NCBI GenBank assembly: GCA_002471575.1
Contig: DKQG01000023.1
Coordinates: 20,165-84,164 of the forward strand
Reading direction: 5' to 3'
Source of the DNA: Alphaproteobacteria bacterium UBA7314
GTDB lineage: Bacteria > Pseudomonadota > Alphaproteobacteria > MPNO01 > UBA830
Length of the DNA stretch: 64,000 bases
Shown: positions 1 through 7,650 of the stretch, one piece after another
Numbering within the stretch: position 1 is the stretch's first letter
How the letters are laid out: the number at the start of each line of letters is the position of its first letter
Notes under the pieces: model-generated
Told to the model about the DNA's origin: nothing
Seen by the model: only the letters and a program-made list of their open reading frames with translations
Databases searched by the model: none
Program-made: the position numbers and the translations under genes

Positions 1-2
1 GA

Positions 3-341
3 TCGGTGATGGCGGTCGCACCCGGCGCCCGCTTCCGCGCGCATTTCCACAACACCCGGAATACCGGCCTCGCCAACTGCTACGCAGCGACCGAGGCTGG
101 TGTCCAGTCAATCGACGCATCCGCGGGCGGGATTGGAGGCTGTCCGTTCGCCCCTCGGGCGACCGGCAATGTCCCTTCGGAAGATCTCGTCTACATGCTT
201 GACAGAATGGGTATCAAAACCGGGATCGATATCGACAAGCTAATCGCAGCCGGCGAATGGATCGGTGAAAGGCTTGGTCATGCCATCCCCGCGATGATCG
301 GGAAGGCAGGCGTATTCCCACCGGCGGAGCTCAGAGCCTGA
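3..341 (+). CDS. Hydroxymethylglutaryl-CoA lyase-like protein, 3' part only
   Basis: Only about the last 112 codons lie in the window; the frame is open through the left edge, so the gene is cut by the window, not broken. The visible part has the metal-binding HFHNT motif and the loop GGCPFAPRATGN, which in the HMGL-like (DRE-TIM barrel) family carries the catalytic cysteine. These enzymes cleave 3-hydroxy-3-methylglutaryl-CoA or related 3-hydroxyacyl-CoAs to acetyl-CoA plus a keto acid in leucine-type catabolism. Full-length members are about 300 residues. The exact substrate cannot be told from this fragment. Confidence 0.85.
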   Translation, partial: SVMAVAPGARFRAHFHNTRNTGLANCYAATEAGVQSIDASAGGIGGCPFAPRATGNVPSEDLVYMLDRMGIKTGIDIDKLIAAGEWIGERLGHAIPAMIGKAGVFPPAELRA

Positions 342-366
342 TCCGCATCGGCATTGCGGCTAGTCA

Positions 367-912
367 CTATAAATAGCTTCCGTCCTGGCCGGGCGGGTTG
401 GAAAACGGCGACCATGAGTCCTCCCCGGCAATTTCACGCCAGTGATCCAGCGCCCATTTGACGGATGGAAATGCCAGATCGTCCCACGGGATATCGTCCC
501 AGCCGAACAGGTCCAGTTCTTCCGTTTCGTCACCGGCGGCAAACACGCCGTCCTTGACCGTCGCCCGGTAGATAAGCTGAACCTGACTGATCCGCGGGAT
601 GGTGTACACGCCGATCAAACCATCGATATCGATATCGGCGCAGGCTTCTTCTTTTGCTTCTCGGCGGGTACCGGCCTCGGCGGTTTCGTTCAGTTCCATA
701 AACCCAGCAGGGATCGTCCAAAACCCGCGCCGCGGATCAATTGCTCGGCGGCACAGTAACAACCGGCTATCCCATGTGCAGACCGCACCAACGACGATCT
801 TAGGATTTTCGTAGTTTATGAATCCGCAATCGGGACAGGTCAGGCGTTCGCGGTTATCGCCATCGGGAGTCTGCAGGACGGACGGTCCCGCCAGTTTGGG
901 AAAATTGGTCAT
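367..912 (-). CDS. Nudix hydrolase with N-terminal zinc-ribbon
   Basis: A 181-residue cytosolic protein. C26-x2-C29 followed by a YENPKIVVG segment is the short zinc-ribbon found in front of many ADP-ribose/NADH-type Nudix enzymes. The Nudix box spans about residues 70-92 (G70, E76, R84-E85, E88-E89), with C91 where glycine is usual. The family hydrolyses nucleoside diphosphates linked to another moiety, using Mg2+ bound by the box glutamates. The substrate is not predictable. It is convergent with the upstream lyase gene and appears monocistronic. Confidence 0.88.
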   Translation of the reverse strand: MTNFPKLAGPSVLQTPDGDNRERLTCPDCGFINYENPKIVVGAVCTWDSRLLLCRRAIDPRRGFWTIPAGFMELNETAEAGTRREAKEEACADIDIDGLIGVYTIPRISQVQLIYRATVKDGVFAAGDETEELDLFGWDDIPWDDLAFPSVKWALDHWREIAGEDSWSPFSNPPGQDGSYL

Positions 913-1126
913 ATCCCGAGCATGGGTCGATCACAGGCTGTAGGCAAGCGGAAACCGGAGCTGCGCACCCGACAAATGCCGGTCAGGCAGCGAGATCGAT
1001 CAGCGAACCGGGCGACGGGCCCTGGCCATACAATGCGGGGCATTGGAAATTCTGAAGGCCGTTTTAGCATCAATCTTCCTGATCAGCGGAAGCGCCCGAC
1101 CGGGCGATAAGGTCGTAAAGCCTCCG

Positions 1127-1142
1127 GAGTACTCGAGTACTC
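1127..1142. repeat. 16-bp perfect palindrome
   Basis: GAGTACTCGAGTACTC reads the same on both strands and is also two tandem copies of GAGTACTC. It lies in the 442-base gap 913-1354 in front of the molybdopterin-subunit gene and four bases before a possible small ORF. A length of 16 with perfect dyad symmetry suits a dimeric regulator site, but no regulator gene is adjacent. Nothing else recognisable was seen in 913-1126. Confidence 0.4.
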
Positions 1143-1145
1143 GAT

Positions 1146-1274
1146 ATGTACGACCAGATAAAGCTGGACTCGGCCGAGAGGGCGTTCGAACACTCGCGCC
1201 TAGACCCCGACTACCTATTCGCGCTTAAACAGCTGAACGCCCAGCAGAAGCAGCAATTCGCCGCCGAGGGTTAA
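1146..1274 (+). CDS. Possible 42-residue small protein, unknown
   Basis: ATG at 1146 opens a 42-codon frame ending in TAA at 1272-1274. The product is hydrophilic and helix-prone, rich in Q, A, L and charged residues, ending LNAQQKQQFAAEG. No convincing ribosome-binding site precedes the ATG, and the palindrome at 1127-1142 sits where one would be. It could be a real small protein, a leader peptide, or the last piece of a lost gene. I do not recognise the family. Confidence 0.3.
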   Translation: MYDQIKLDSAERAFEHSRLDPDYLFALKQLNAQQKQQFAAEG

Positions 1275-1354
1275 ACCGGCAAAGCTACCCTACTCGAAGA
1301 TGACGCGTGACCGCAGGACCGGTATTCTCTCTTAATAGAAGGAGTGCACCGTCA

Positions 1355-3673
1355 ATGTTCGGCCAGAAAATAACACGTGTAGAAGACCCTGCGCTGCTGC
1401 GGGGAAAAGGTCGGTATCTGGATGATATCCACCTGCCCGGCATGCTGCATGCCGCCTTTGTTCGCAGCCAGTATGCGCACGCACGCATCACCGGGATCGA
1501 TGCGTCGTCGGCGCTGGATATGGACGGTACCGTTGCTGTTTACGCGCTGGACGATTTGCGGGCACACCTGACGAACACGGTCATGCCGGTGGAACAGCCA
1601 TCCGGCGCGCTCAAACAATCCGCAAGCCCATCGGTACTGGCGGACGGCGAGGTCCGTCACGTCGGCGAACCCGTGGCTGTTGTGATCGCGGAGACCGCCT
1701 ATGGCGCGGAAGATGCCGCCGCCATGGTGGAAGTATCTTACGACACCCTGGCGGTGTCGGCCGATTACCTCGGCGCTTTAGCCGACGGCGCACCCAAGGC
1801 TCACAGCGCGCTGTCCGACAACTTGGTCGCCGGATTCACCCTGTCCTACGGCGATGCCGATGCGGCGTTTGCTAATGCTGCGCACGTGTTTGGGGAAACC
1901 CTGCATCAGCACAAGGGCCTGGGCCACGCCATTGAATGCCGGGGCGTTGCTGCCCGCCTAGACGACCACGACGGACGGCTGACCGTATGGTCGGCGACCC
2001 AGATGGCGCACCGCGCGCAATCCATCCTGGTCGAGCTTCTGAACCTGCCAGAAGACCGCATTCGCGTTATCACACCCAATGTTGGCGGCGGGTTCGGCCC
2101 GAAATTCGTCTTCTATCAGGAAGAGGTCGTAATACCCGTCGCCACGATACTGCTGGGACGCCCGGTCAAATGGGTTGAGGACAGGCGCGAACATTTCACC
2201 GCCGCCACGATGGAGCGTGATCAACTCTGGGATCTGGAGGTCGCGGTCGATGCGGATGGCCGCCTGCTGGGTGTGCGTGGGGACATGGCGCACGATCACG
2301 GCGCCTATACTCCCTACGGCGTGAACCTACCCTACAACGCGGCCACCAATTTCCTCGGACCCTACGAACTGCCGGCGATGTCTCTGGACGTAAAACTGGC
2401 GTTGACCAACATGACGCCTGTTACTCCCGTGCGGGGCGCGGGCCGCCCGCAGGGCACTTTCGCGATGGAGCGCCTGATGGACCGGATCGCGCGGGAACTT
2501 GAGCTAGACAGGGTAGAGGTACGCCGCCGTAACCTGATCCCGGCCGACGCGATGCCCTATGACACCCAGATCAAAACCCGCGACGGCGCAATCATGACGT
2601 ACGATTCCGGCGATTATCCGGCGGCGCTCGACAATGCACTGGAACGCGCAGGGTATGCGAGCTTCCGAGAACGGCAGAACGCTGCCCGCAGCGAGGGTAG
2701 GTATATCGGGATCGGCGTTGCCAACTATGTGGAAGGCACCGGCCGCGGTCCCTTCGAATCCGCCATCGTGCGCGTCAAACCGTCGGGAAAAATCGTGGTC
2801 TATACCGGCGCAACCGACCAGGGTCAGGGATTGCAGACCGCGCTGGCGCAGGTCTGCGCGGCGCAGATGGGCGTCACCATGGAAGATATCGAGGTCGTCA
2901 CCGGCGATACCGGCGCAGTCTCACTCGGCCTCGGGGCGTTCGCTAGCCGCCAAGCCGTCACCGCCGGGTCATCAGTCCACGTCGCATCACTGGAAGTCCG
3001 CAACAAGGCACTGAAGGTCGCCGCGCACATGCTCGAAGCCGCCGAGGAAGACCTGGAGATAGCGGACGGTAGAATTTCGGTACGTGGCGTCTCCGATATG
3101 TCAGTCAGCCTAGGCGATGTCGCCCGTGCCGTGCAGGGCATGCCTGGCTTCTCGTTGCCGGGTGGTGTGGATCCGGGGATGGAAGCGACGGCCAATTTCA
3201 GCCCACCGACCCTGACCTATTGCAACGGCGTGCACGTGGTGGAGGTCGAGGTCGACCCCGGTACCGGCAATGTCGATATACTGAATTACGTGATCGTCCA
3301 TGACAGCGGCAGGCTGATCAACCCAACCATCGTCGAGGGCCAGATCACCGGCGGCGCCACCCATGGCCTTGGCAGCGCACTGTTTGAACGCATGATCTAC
3401 GATGACCAGGGCCAGCCGCAGACCACGAATTTCGGCGAATACCTGCTGCCGTCGGCCCCCGAGGTACCGTCCTACGACATAATGCACATCGAAAGCCCGA
3501 CCCCGCTCAACCCGCTGGGCGTCAAAGGTGCGGGCGAAGGCGGCACCATACCAGTGACTTCGGCCATCGCCTCCGCGGTTGACGATGCGCTGACGGATTT
3601 TGGCGTGGTGATCCGCGAACTGCCGATCGAACCGAAGCGGATCGTGGAAATGATACAGGAGAGTGCGACATGA
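1355..3673 (+). CDS. Xanthine dehydrogenase-family molybdopterin-binding subunit
   Basis: A 772-residue large subunit of the molybdenum hydroxylase superfamily. ATG 1355 is chosen over the in-frame GTG at 1307 because AAGGAG lies 10 bases upstream and the protein then begins at the conserved N-terminal segment (RVEDPALLRGKGRYLDD). Visible cofactor motifs are GGGFGPKF, VRGAGRP near residue 359, GATDQGQG and the active-site glutamate in GVKGAGEGG (about E728). The CO dehydrogenase loop AYxCSFR is absent, so this is not a form I CoxL. The usual FAD and 2x[2Fe-2S] subunits are not next to it; instead a Rieske oxygenase overlaps its 3' end (ATGA). The substrate is probably an aromatic, heterocyclic or aldehyde compound; this is inference. 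Confidence 0.88.
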   Translation: MFGQKITRVEDPALLRGKGRYLDDIHLPGMLHAAFVRSQYAHARITGIDASSALDMDGTVAVYALDDLRAHLTNTVMPVEQPSGALKQSASPSVLADGEVRHVGEPVAVVIAETAYGAEDAAAMVEVSYDTLAVSADYLGALADGAPKAHSALSDNLVAGFTLSYGDADAAFANAAHVFGETLHQHKGLGHAIECRGVAARLDDHDGRLTVWSATQMAHRAQSILVELLNLPEDRIRVITPNVGGGFGPKFVFYQEEVVIPVATILLGRPVKWVEDRREHFTAATMERDQLWDLEVAVDADGRLLGVRGDMAHDHGAYTPYGVNLPYNAATNFLGPYELPAMSLDVKLALTNMTPVTPVRGAGRPQGTFAMERLMDRIARELELDRVEVRRRNLIPADAMPYDTQIKTRDGAIMTYDSGDYPAALDNALERAGYASFRERQNAARSEGRYIGIGVANYVEGTGRGPFESAIVRVKPSGKIVVYTGATDQGQGLQTALAQVCAAQMGVTMEDIEVVTGDTGAVSLGLGAFASRQAVTAGSSVHVASLEVRNKALKVAAHMLEAAEEDLEIADGRISVRGVSDMSVSLGDVARAVQGMPGFSLPGGVDPGMEATANFSPPTLTYCNGVHVVEVEVDPGTGNVDILNYVIVHDSGRLINPTIVEGQITGGATHGLGSALFERMIYDDQGQPQTTNFGEYLLPSAPEVPSYDIMHIESPTPLNPLGVKGAGEGGTIPVTSAIASAVDDALTDFGVVIRELPIEPKRIVEMIQESAT

Positions 3674-4686
3674 AATTTGTAAAAAACGCGTGGTACGTCG
3701 CCGCTGAAAGCCACGAAGTTGCAGACGATCTTATTGGCCGCACGATTTGCGACAGGTCAGTGGTGCTGTTCCGGGACGAACACGGTACGCCGGCAGCGCT
3801 AGAAGACCGCTGCTGTCACCGGCACCTACCGCTGTCGCTAGGTAAACGTGTCGGCAACGTCGTACAGTGCGGGTATCACGGGTTGGAATTCGACCGGGGG
3901 GGCAACTGCGTATCGGTGCCGGGCCAGTCCCGGGTTCCGCCGGGCGCCGGCGTGCGGTCCTACCCGGTAGTCGAACGCTACCGCTATATCTGGATATGGC
4001 CGGGCGATGCGCACAAGGCCGATCCGGACCTAATCCCCGACTATCATTGGAACGACGACCCGGACTGGATTTCCAACACCGGGTATTTTCATGTCGAAGG
4101 CAATCATCAGCTGCTGGTCGACAACCTACTGGACTTGTCGCACGTGCAGTTCGTGCATGCTTCGACATTGGGCGCCGATGGCGTGTCAAACGCGCCGCTG
4201 GATACCCGTCGCGAAGACGACAAGGTTCGCATAGATCGGTGGATTATGGACAAGCCGCCGCCGGCCATGTTTGCAGGCGCCGGCAATTTCCCCGGAAATG
4301 TCGATCGCTGGCAGCTCATTAGCTGGACGGCGCCGACCCATGTCGTCATCGATGCGGGCTGCGCCAATTCGGGTACCGGCGCGCGGGATGGCAATCGGGC
4401 CGAAGGCATCACGGTTTACTCAAATCACACGATCACGCCCGAAACCGAGAAATCCTGCCACTATTTCTGGCACCACGCGCGCAACTTCCGCCTCGACGAT
4501 CCAGACCTCACGGAATTCCTCGCAAAGGCTGCCAGCACCGCCTTTGGCGAAGACGTGGATATCTTGGCAGCGCAGCAACGCAGCATCGATAGCGCCAAGG
4601 CAGAATGGCGGGGCATAGATATCAACGCCGATGCCGGTGTCCTGCAGGCACGACGGGTTATAGACAAAATGCTAGCGGCGGAATAA
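3670..4686 (+). CDS. Rieske non-heme iron oxygenase, VanA-like alpha subunit
   Basis: A 338-residue ring-hydroxylating or demethylating oxygenase. The Rieske [2Fe-2S] ligands are C48-x-H50 and C67-x2-H70. The mononuclear iron site is in DNLLDLSHVQFVH (about residues 151-163, ligands H158 and H163, with D155 bridging). Size and motifs match single-component terminal oxygenases such as vanillate O-demethylase, which need a separate reductase. Its ATG overlaps the stop of the molybdopterin-subunit gene, so the two are translationally coupled and probably act on one pathway. No typical VanB-type reductase is nearby. The flavoprotein and ferredoxin-like pair downstream on the other strand could supply electrons, but this is speculation. 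Confidence 0.9.
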   Translation: MKFVKNAWYVAAESHEVADDLIGRTICDRSVVLFRDEHGTPAALEDRCCHRHLPLSLGKRVGNVVQCGYHGLEFDRGGNCVSVPGQSRVPPGAGVRSYPVVERYRYIWIWPGDAHKADPDLIPDYHWNDDPDWISNTGYFHVEGNHQLLVDNLLDLSHVQFVHASTLGADGVSNAPLDTRREDDKVRIDRWIMDKPPPAMFAGAGNFPGNVDRWQLISWTAPTHVVIDAGCANSGTGARDGNRAEGITVYSNHTITPETEKSCHYFWHHARNFRLDDPDLTEFLAKAASTAFGEDVDILAAQQRSIDSAKAEWRGIDINADAGVLQARRVIDKMLAAE

Positions 4687-4698
4687 GCCGTCGCAGAC

Positions 4699-4714
4699 TC
4701 CCGCCTGCGCGGGA
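4699..4714. terminator. GC hairpin between convergent genes
   Basis: TCCCGC-CTGC-GCGGGA forms a perfect 6-bp stem with a 4-base loop in the 43-base gap between the convergent Rieske and ferredoxin-like genes. It resembles the dispersed 'CCCGC..GCGGG' intergenic elements common in alphaproteobacteria. There is no following T-run on either strand, so termination is only possible, not shown. Confidence 0.4.
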
Positions 4715-4729
4715 ATGCCGGCTCCGATT

Positions 4730-5098
4730 CTAGCCCCCGTCCCGTTCCGCTAGGATCGTCCGCAGGTTTTCCTTGGGTGGCACGATGTCCGTTACCAGAT
4801 CGCGGATCAGGGTCTTGTTGGTCAGCGGGCCGACGGTCATCCCATCGGTCGACAGCCGCGCCGTGCAGGCATATTCGGTCTTGCCGTTGACCGCCACCAT
4901 GCACTCCTTGCACGCATTCGCGTTAACGCAGCTGTAGCGGAACGCGACAGAGGAGTCGACATGGGTGCGAATCCAGACCACCGCGTCCAGCACCGACATA
5001 CCTTCGCGATAGGGAACGTCGTAGGTCTCTACGTGGCTTTCCTCACCGGGCGCGCCGCGCTGAATGGAAATTGACACAGTTTCGGGAACAGCGGTCAT
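4730..5098 (-). CDS. 2Fe-2S ferredoxin-like subunit of a fumarate-reductase-type enzyme
   Basis: A 122-residue protein matching the N-terminal [2Fe-2S] domain of SdhB/FrdB. The cysteines are in SCVNANACKEC and a later EYACTA, giving C-x5-C-x2-C...C, one residue longer than the usual C-x4-C-x2-C. The whole C-terminal half that would hold the [4Fe-4S] and [3Fe-4S] clusters is missing, and there is no membrane anchor gene. It overlaps the flavoprotein gene upstream by ATGA, so both are made together. It probably passes electrons to or from the FAD subunit. The partner carrier is unknown. Confidence 0.8.
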   Translation of the reverse strand: MTAVPETVSISIQRGAPGEESHVETYDVPYREGMSVLDAVVWIRTHVDSSVAFRYSCVNANACKECMVAVNGKTEYACTARLSTDGMTVGPLTNKTLIRDLVTDIVPPKENLRTILAERDGG

Positions 5099-6789
5099 GC
5101 GGTAGCTCCCGCTAGCAAATAGTCGGAAACAAGACCGCCACCGCCGTCGAGGCGCAGGCGCTGGTTGTGCGTCTGTGCGGGATCAATCTCCTCGAAATCC
5201 TCGCGCTGATGGGCGCCACGGCTTTCGGTGCGGTTAATCGCCGCCAGGGTCACTGACTCCGCCGTCAGAAGCGCCGACCGCAGATCGTACCAGTCCTGCA
5301 GGGTCAAGTTGAATCCGGTGTCGTCCGCGGGTGCGATGCCATCGAGCTCAATCCGCATATCTTGTATGCGAGCCAGTGCAGCGGTCATTTTGTCGCCGGT
5401 CCGCAGCACACCAACCTGATTCCACATCAGCTTTTGCAGCTCGGCCCACATCTCGCCCAGCGCCGCCTTTTCTCCGTTGGCATCGGTCTGGCGGCCGATC
5501 ACGCTTTTAAGACGGTCGAGATGCTCCTCCGCGGCGGCATCGGACCAGCTGCGGTTGCGGCCACGCGCATAGTCGGCGGCGAATTTGCCCGCCCGTTCGC
5601 CGAACACGAAGGCTTCGGGGATGGCATTGCCTGACAGTCGGTTGGCCCCATTCGCACCGCCGACGGCCTCGCCTGCGCCGTAAAGGCCGGGAATGCCGGT
5701 TTCCATCTGCCTGTTCACCCGGATGCCGCCCATGTGGTAATGGGCGATGGGCGAAACCTCGATCGTCCGATTGGTGAGATCGATGCCATTCTTTGCGAGC
5801 TTGTCGATCACCGGGCCGAAAGCTTCGCGGAGATCGTCTTCGGGAATATGCTGGAAGCTTAGATGCACGCCGCCGTTCTCGGTCGCCCGGCCGGCCTCGT
5901 TTTCCTTGGTTATCCCGTAGGAAATGATATCGCGGGTGGTGGTGTATTTCTCGGCGTCCTCGCCGCCGTAACGATGGAGAAATTCCTCTCCCTCTGCATT
6001 GAACAAGCGTCCGCCCAGCTTGTAGCGGAAAGGATCCCACATGATCGGGTCCATCCCGACCAGCCGCGGCGCCAGGTGTCCGATGGGAAAGAACTGCGGA
6101 AATTCCATGTCGATCAGATCGGCACCGGCGCGCAATGCCATTGCGTAGGCATCGCCGTTCATGTTGACCGATGCGCTGTTGCGGGCGTACAGCCGTGTCA
6201 GACCACCCGCCGCCAAAATCACCGCGTTGGCAGCAATGGTCACCGGCGTTTCATCTTCCAGGGTCCAGCCGACCGCGCCGACGACGACCCCGTCATCGAC
6301 CACAACGTCGTTGATTGCCAGCCCGCTGACCCTCATCACGGTGTCGGCACGGGCGACCTGGGTACGCAGACATTTTGCGACTGCGGGGCCGGTATTGAGG
6401 AAATCCACATAAACGCAGCGCGGCACGCTGTGTCCCGGCGCCATGACGCCCGTGATCTTACCGTCCTTTCGCGCCCAGCCGACCTTCCAGTCGTCCATTT
6501 CACGGATACGGTCGATGGCTTCCTCGCACAGGATGGCCGACAGTTCCTCGTTGCAGAGGCCGCGGCCAGCCTCCAGCGTGTCTTCGAGATGCTTTTGCCA
6601 GCTGTCGGGTTCCTGCTCGCCTAACGCTGCCGCGGTGGTCATCTGCGCCATTATGGTGGCGCCGCCACGGCTAATCATCGATTTGTCGGCAAGGATGACG
6701 CCGGCCCCGTTCCGGGCCGCGCCGATGGCCGCATACATGCCCGCGCCGCCCGATCCAACGACCAGAACCTCGGTTTCCAAATGAATCAT
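5095..6789 (-). CDS. FAD-dependent fumarate reductase/succinate dehydrogenase-like flavoprotein
   Basis: A 564-residue FAD_binding_2 protein starting at the Rossmann motif VVGSGGAGMYAA. HYHMGGI and GANRLSGNAI match the substrate and FAD-contact motifs of SdhA/FrdA. The covalent-FAD histidine of SdhA is replaced in SRGGATIMAQ, so FAD is probably non-covalent as in L-aspartate oxidase and APS reductase relatives. ATG 6789 is preferred to TTG 6798 because GGGAG lies 11 bases upstream. It is cotranscribed with the small 2Fe-2S protein. Quinone-linked SDH is unlikely without an anchor; a soluble dehydrogenase or reductase for a dicarboxylate or related acid is more likely. Confidence 0.85.
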   Translation of the reverse strand: MIHLETEVLVVGSGGAGMYAAIGAARNGAGVILADKSMISRGGATIMAQMTTAAALGEQEPDSWQKHLEDTLEAGRGLCNEELSAILCEEAIDRIREMDDWKVGWARKDGKITGVMAPGHSVPRCVYVDFLNTGPAVAKCLRTQVARADTVMRVSGLAINDVVVDDGVVVGAVGWTLEDETPVTIAANAVILAAGGLTRLYARNSASVNMNGDAYAMALRAGADLIDMEFPQFFPIGHLAPRLVGMDPIMWDPFRYKLGGRLFNAEGEEFLHRYGGEDAEKYTTTRDIISYGITKENEAGRATENGGVHLSFQHIPEDDLREAFGPVIDKLAKNGIDLTNRTIEVSPIAHYHMGGIRVNRQMETGIPGLYGAGEAVGGANGANRLSGNAIPEAFVFGERAGKFAADYARGRNRSWSDAAAEEHLDRLKSVIGRQTDANGEKAALGEMWAELQKLMWNQVGVLRTGDKMTAALARIQDMRIELDGIAPADDTGFNLTLQDWYDLRSALLTAESVTLAAINRTESRGAHQREDFEEIDPAQTHNQRLRLDGGGGLVSDYLLAGATA

Positions 6790-6924
6790 GTTTCTCAAAC
6801 TCCCTTGGCCGTATAATCACTAATCCAGCCCAGGTTCGCAATGTGGCGCAACGAATACGGGGTTGCTAAAAATGCAGGATGAATTGATATCCTCTGGCGA
6901 GGAACCGAAAGAAAAGGAGCCGAG

Positions 6925-7647
6925 ATGACGACTGATACCGAACAGACGCTGGTAGACGCGGCGTGGCCCTATTGGGAATGCGAGGGCGAAATTGCCAAGC
7001 GTTATTACGCCGATGCGACCGATGAAGGTCATGCTTTCTATCTGAAAGCACAGTTATGGAAAGAGCTGCACCCAGTGGATGGCTTTTTCAACGGCCTGCA
7101 CAGAGAGCTGAAAGAATTGGTCGACCGGTTTCCGGAAGTCGACAAGACCATGGACCGACACGAATATCATTTCCTGCTAACCCAGCTGACGGAGGAATTC
7201 AATCACTACGTCATGCTGGCCGATATCCTCGAGCACGTAATGGGCCGGAAAATAAGTGCCGAGGATACAGTGCAGCTGCCGGAAGAAAAGAAGCTGGGCG
7301 ACCTGCGTCGGGGCTATGTTGACGACGAACTGACCCGGGCGGCCGTCGGCTTTACCGAAGGCGGTGGCGCGCGCCTGTTTCGCGAAGGCGCCAAGCTGTC
7401 GGGCAATACCGTCAACGATATGACGGCCAAGGCGATGGAGATCATCTTCGACGACGAGAAGGATCACTATGCCGAACAGGCAAAGATCTGCGTCGAACTT
7501 ATCAAAACGGACGACGATCTAGCGCGCATGAAGGACGCCATCCGCGACATCAGCGTCCAACGCGTCAGAATGCGTGCCGAAATGTTCCCGGGTGCTATGA
7601 CGGATGCTGAGATCGACGCGTTTATTATCGAAAATACAAAGAGTTAG
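6925..7647 (+). CDS. Ferritin-like diiron protein, function unknown
   Basis: A 240-residue, mainly helical, soluble protein. Two iron-ligand motifs are visible: E91-x2-H94 (EEFNHY) and E178-x2-H181 (DEKDHY), spaced as in the second and fourth helices of a ferritin-like four-helix bundle. Candidate further ligands are E18/E20 and E145 or E154. A strong AAAGGAG lies just before the ATG. It is divergent from the flavoprotein operon, with about 135 bases between starts, so they may share regulation. Possible roles are an oxygenase, an oxidase or oxygen/peroxide protection of the cluster. I do not recognise a named family. Confidence 0.7.
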   Translation: MTTDTEQTLVDAAWPYWECEGEIAKRYYADATDEGHAFYLKAQLWKELHPVDGFFNGLHRELKELVDRFPEVDKTMDRHEYHFLLTQLTEEFNHYVMLADILEHVMGRKISAEDTVQLPEEKKLGDLRRGYVDDELTRAAVGFTEGGGARLFREGAKLSGNTVNDMTAKAMEIIFDDEKDHYAEQAKICVELIKTDDDLARMKDAIRDISVQRVRMRAEMFPGAMTDAEIDAFIIENTKS

Positions 7648-7650
7648 ACC

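Noticed and set aside
1355..3673. Reading the molybdopterin subunit as carbon monoxide dehydrogenase CoxL
   Set aside because: The form I active-site loop AYxCSFR is absent; the matching position reads PVRGAGRP, and no CoxM or CoxS genes are nearby.
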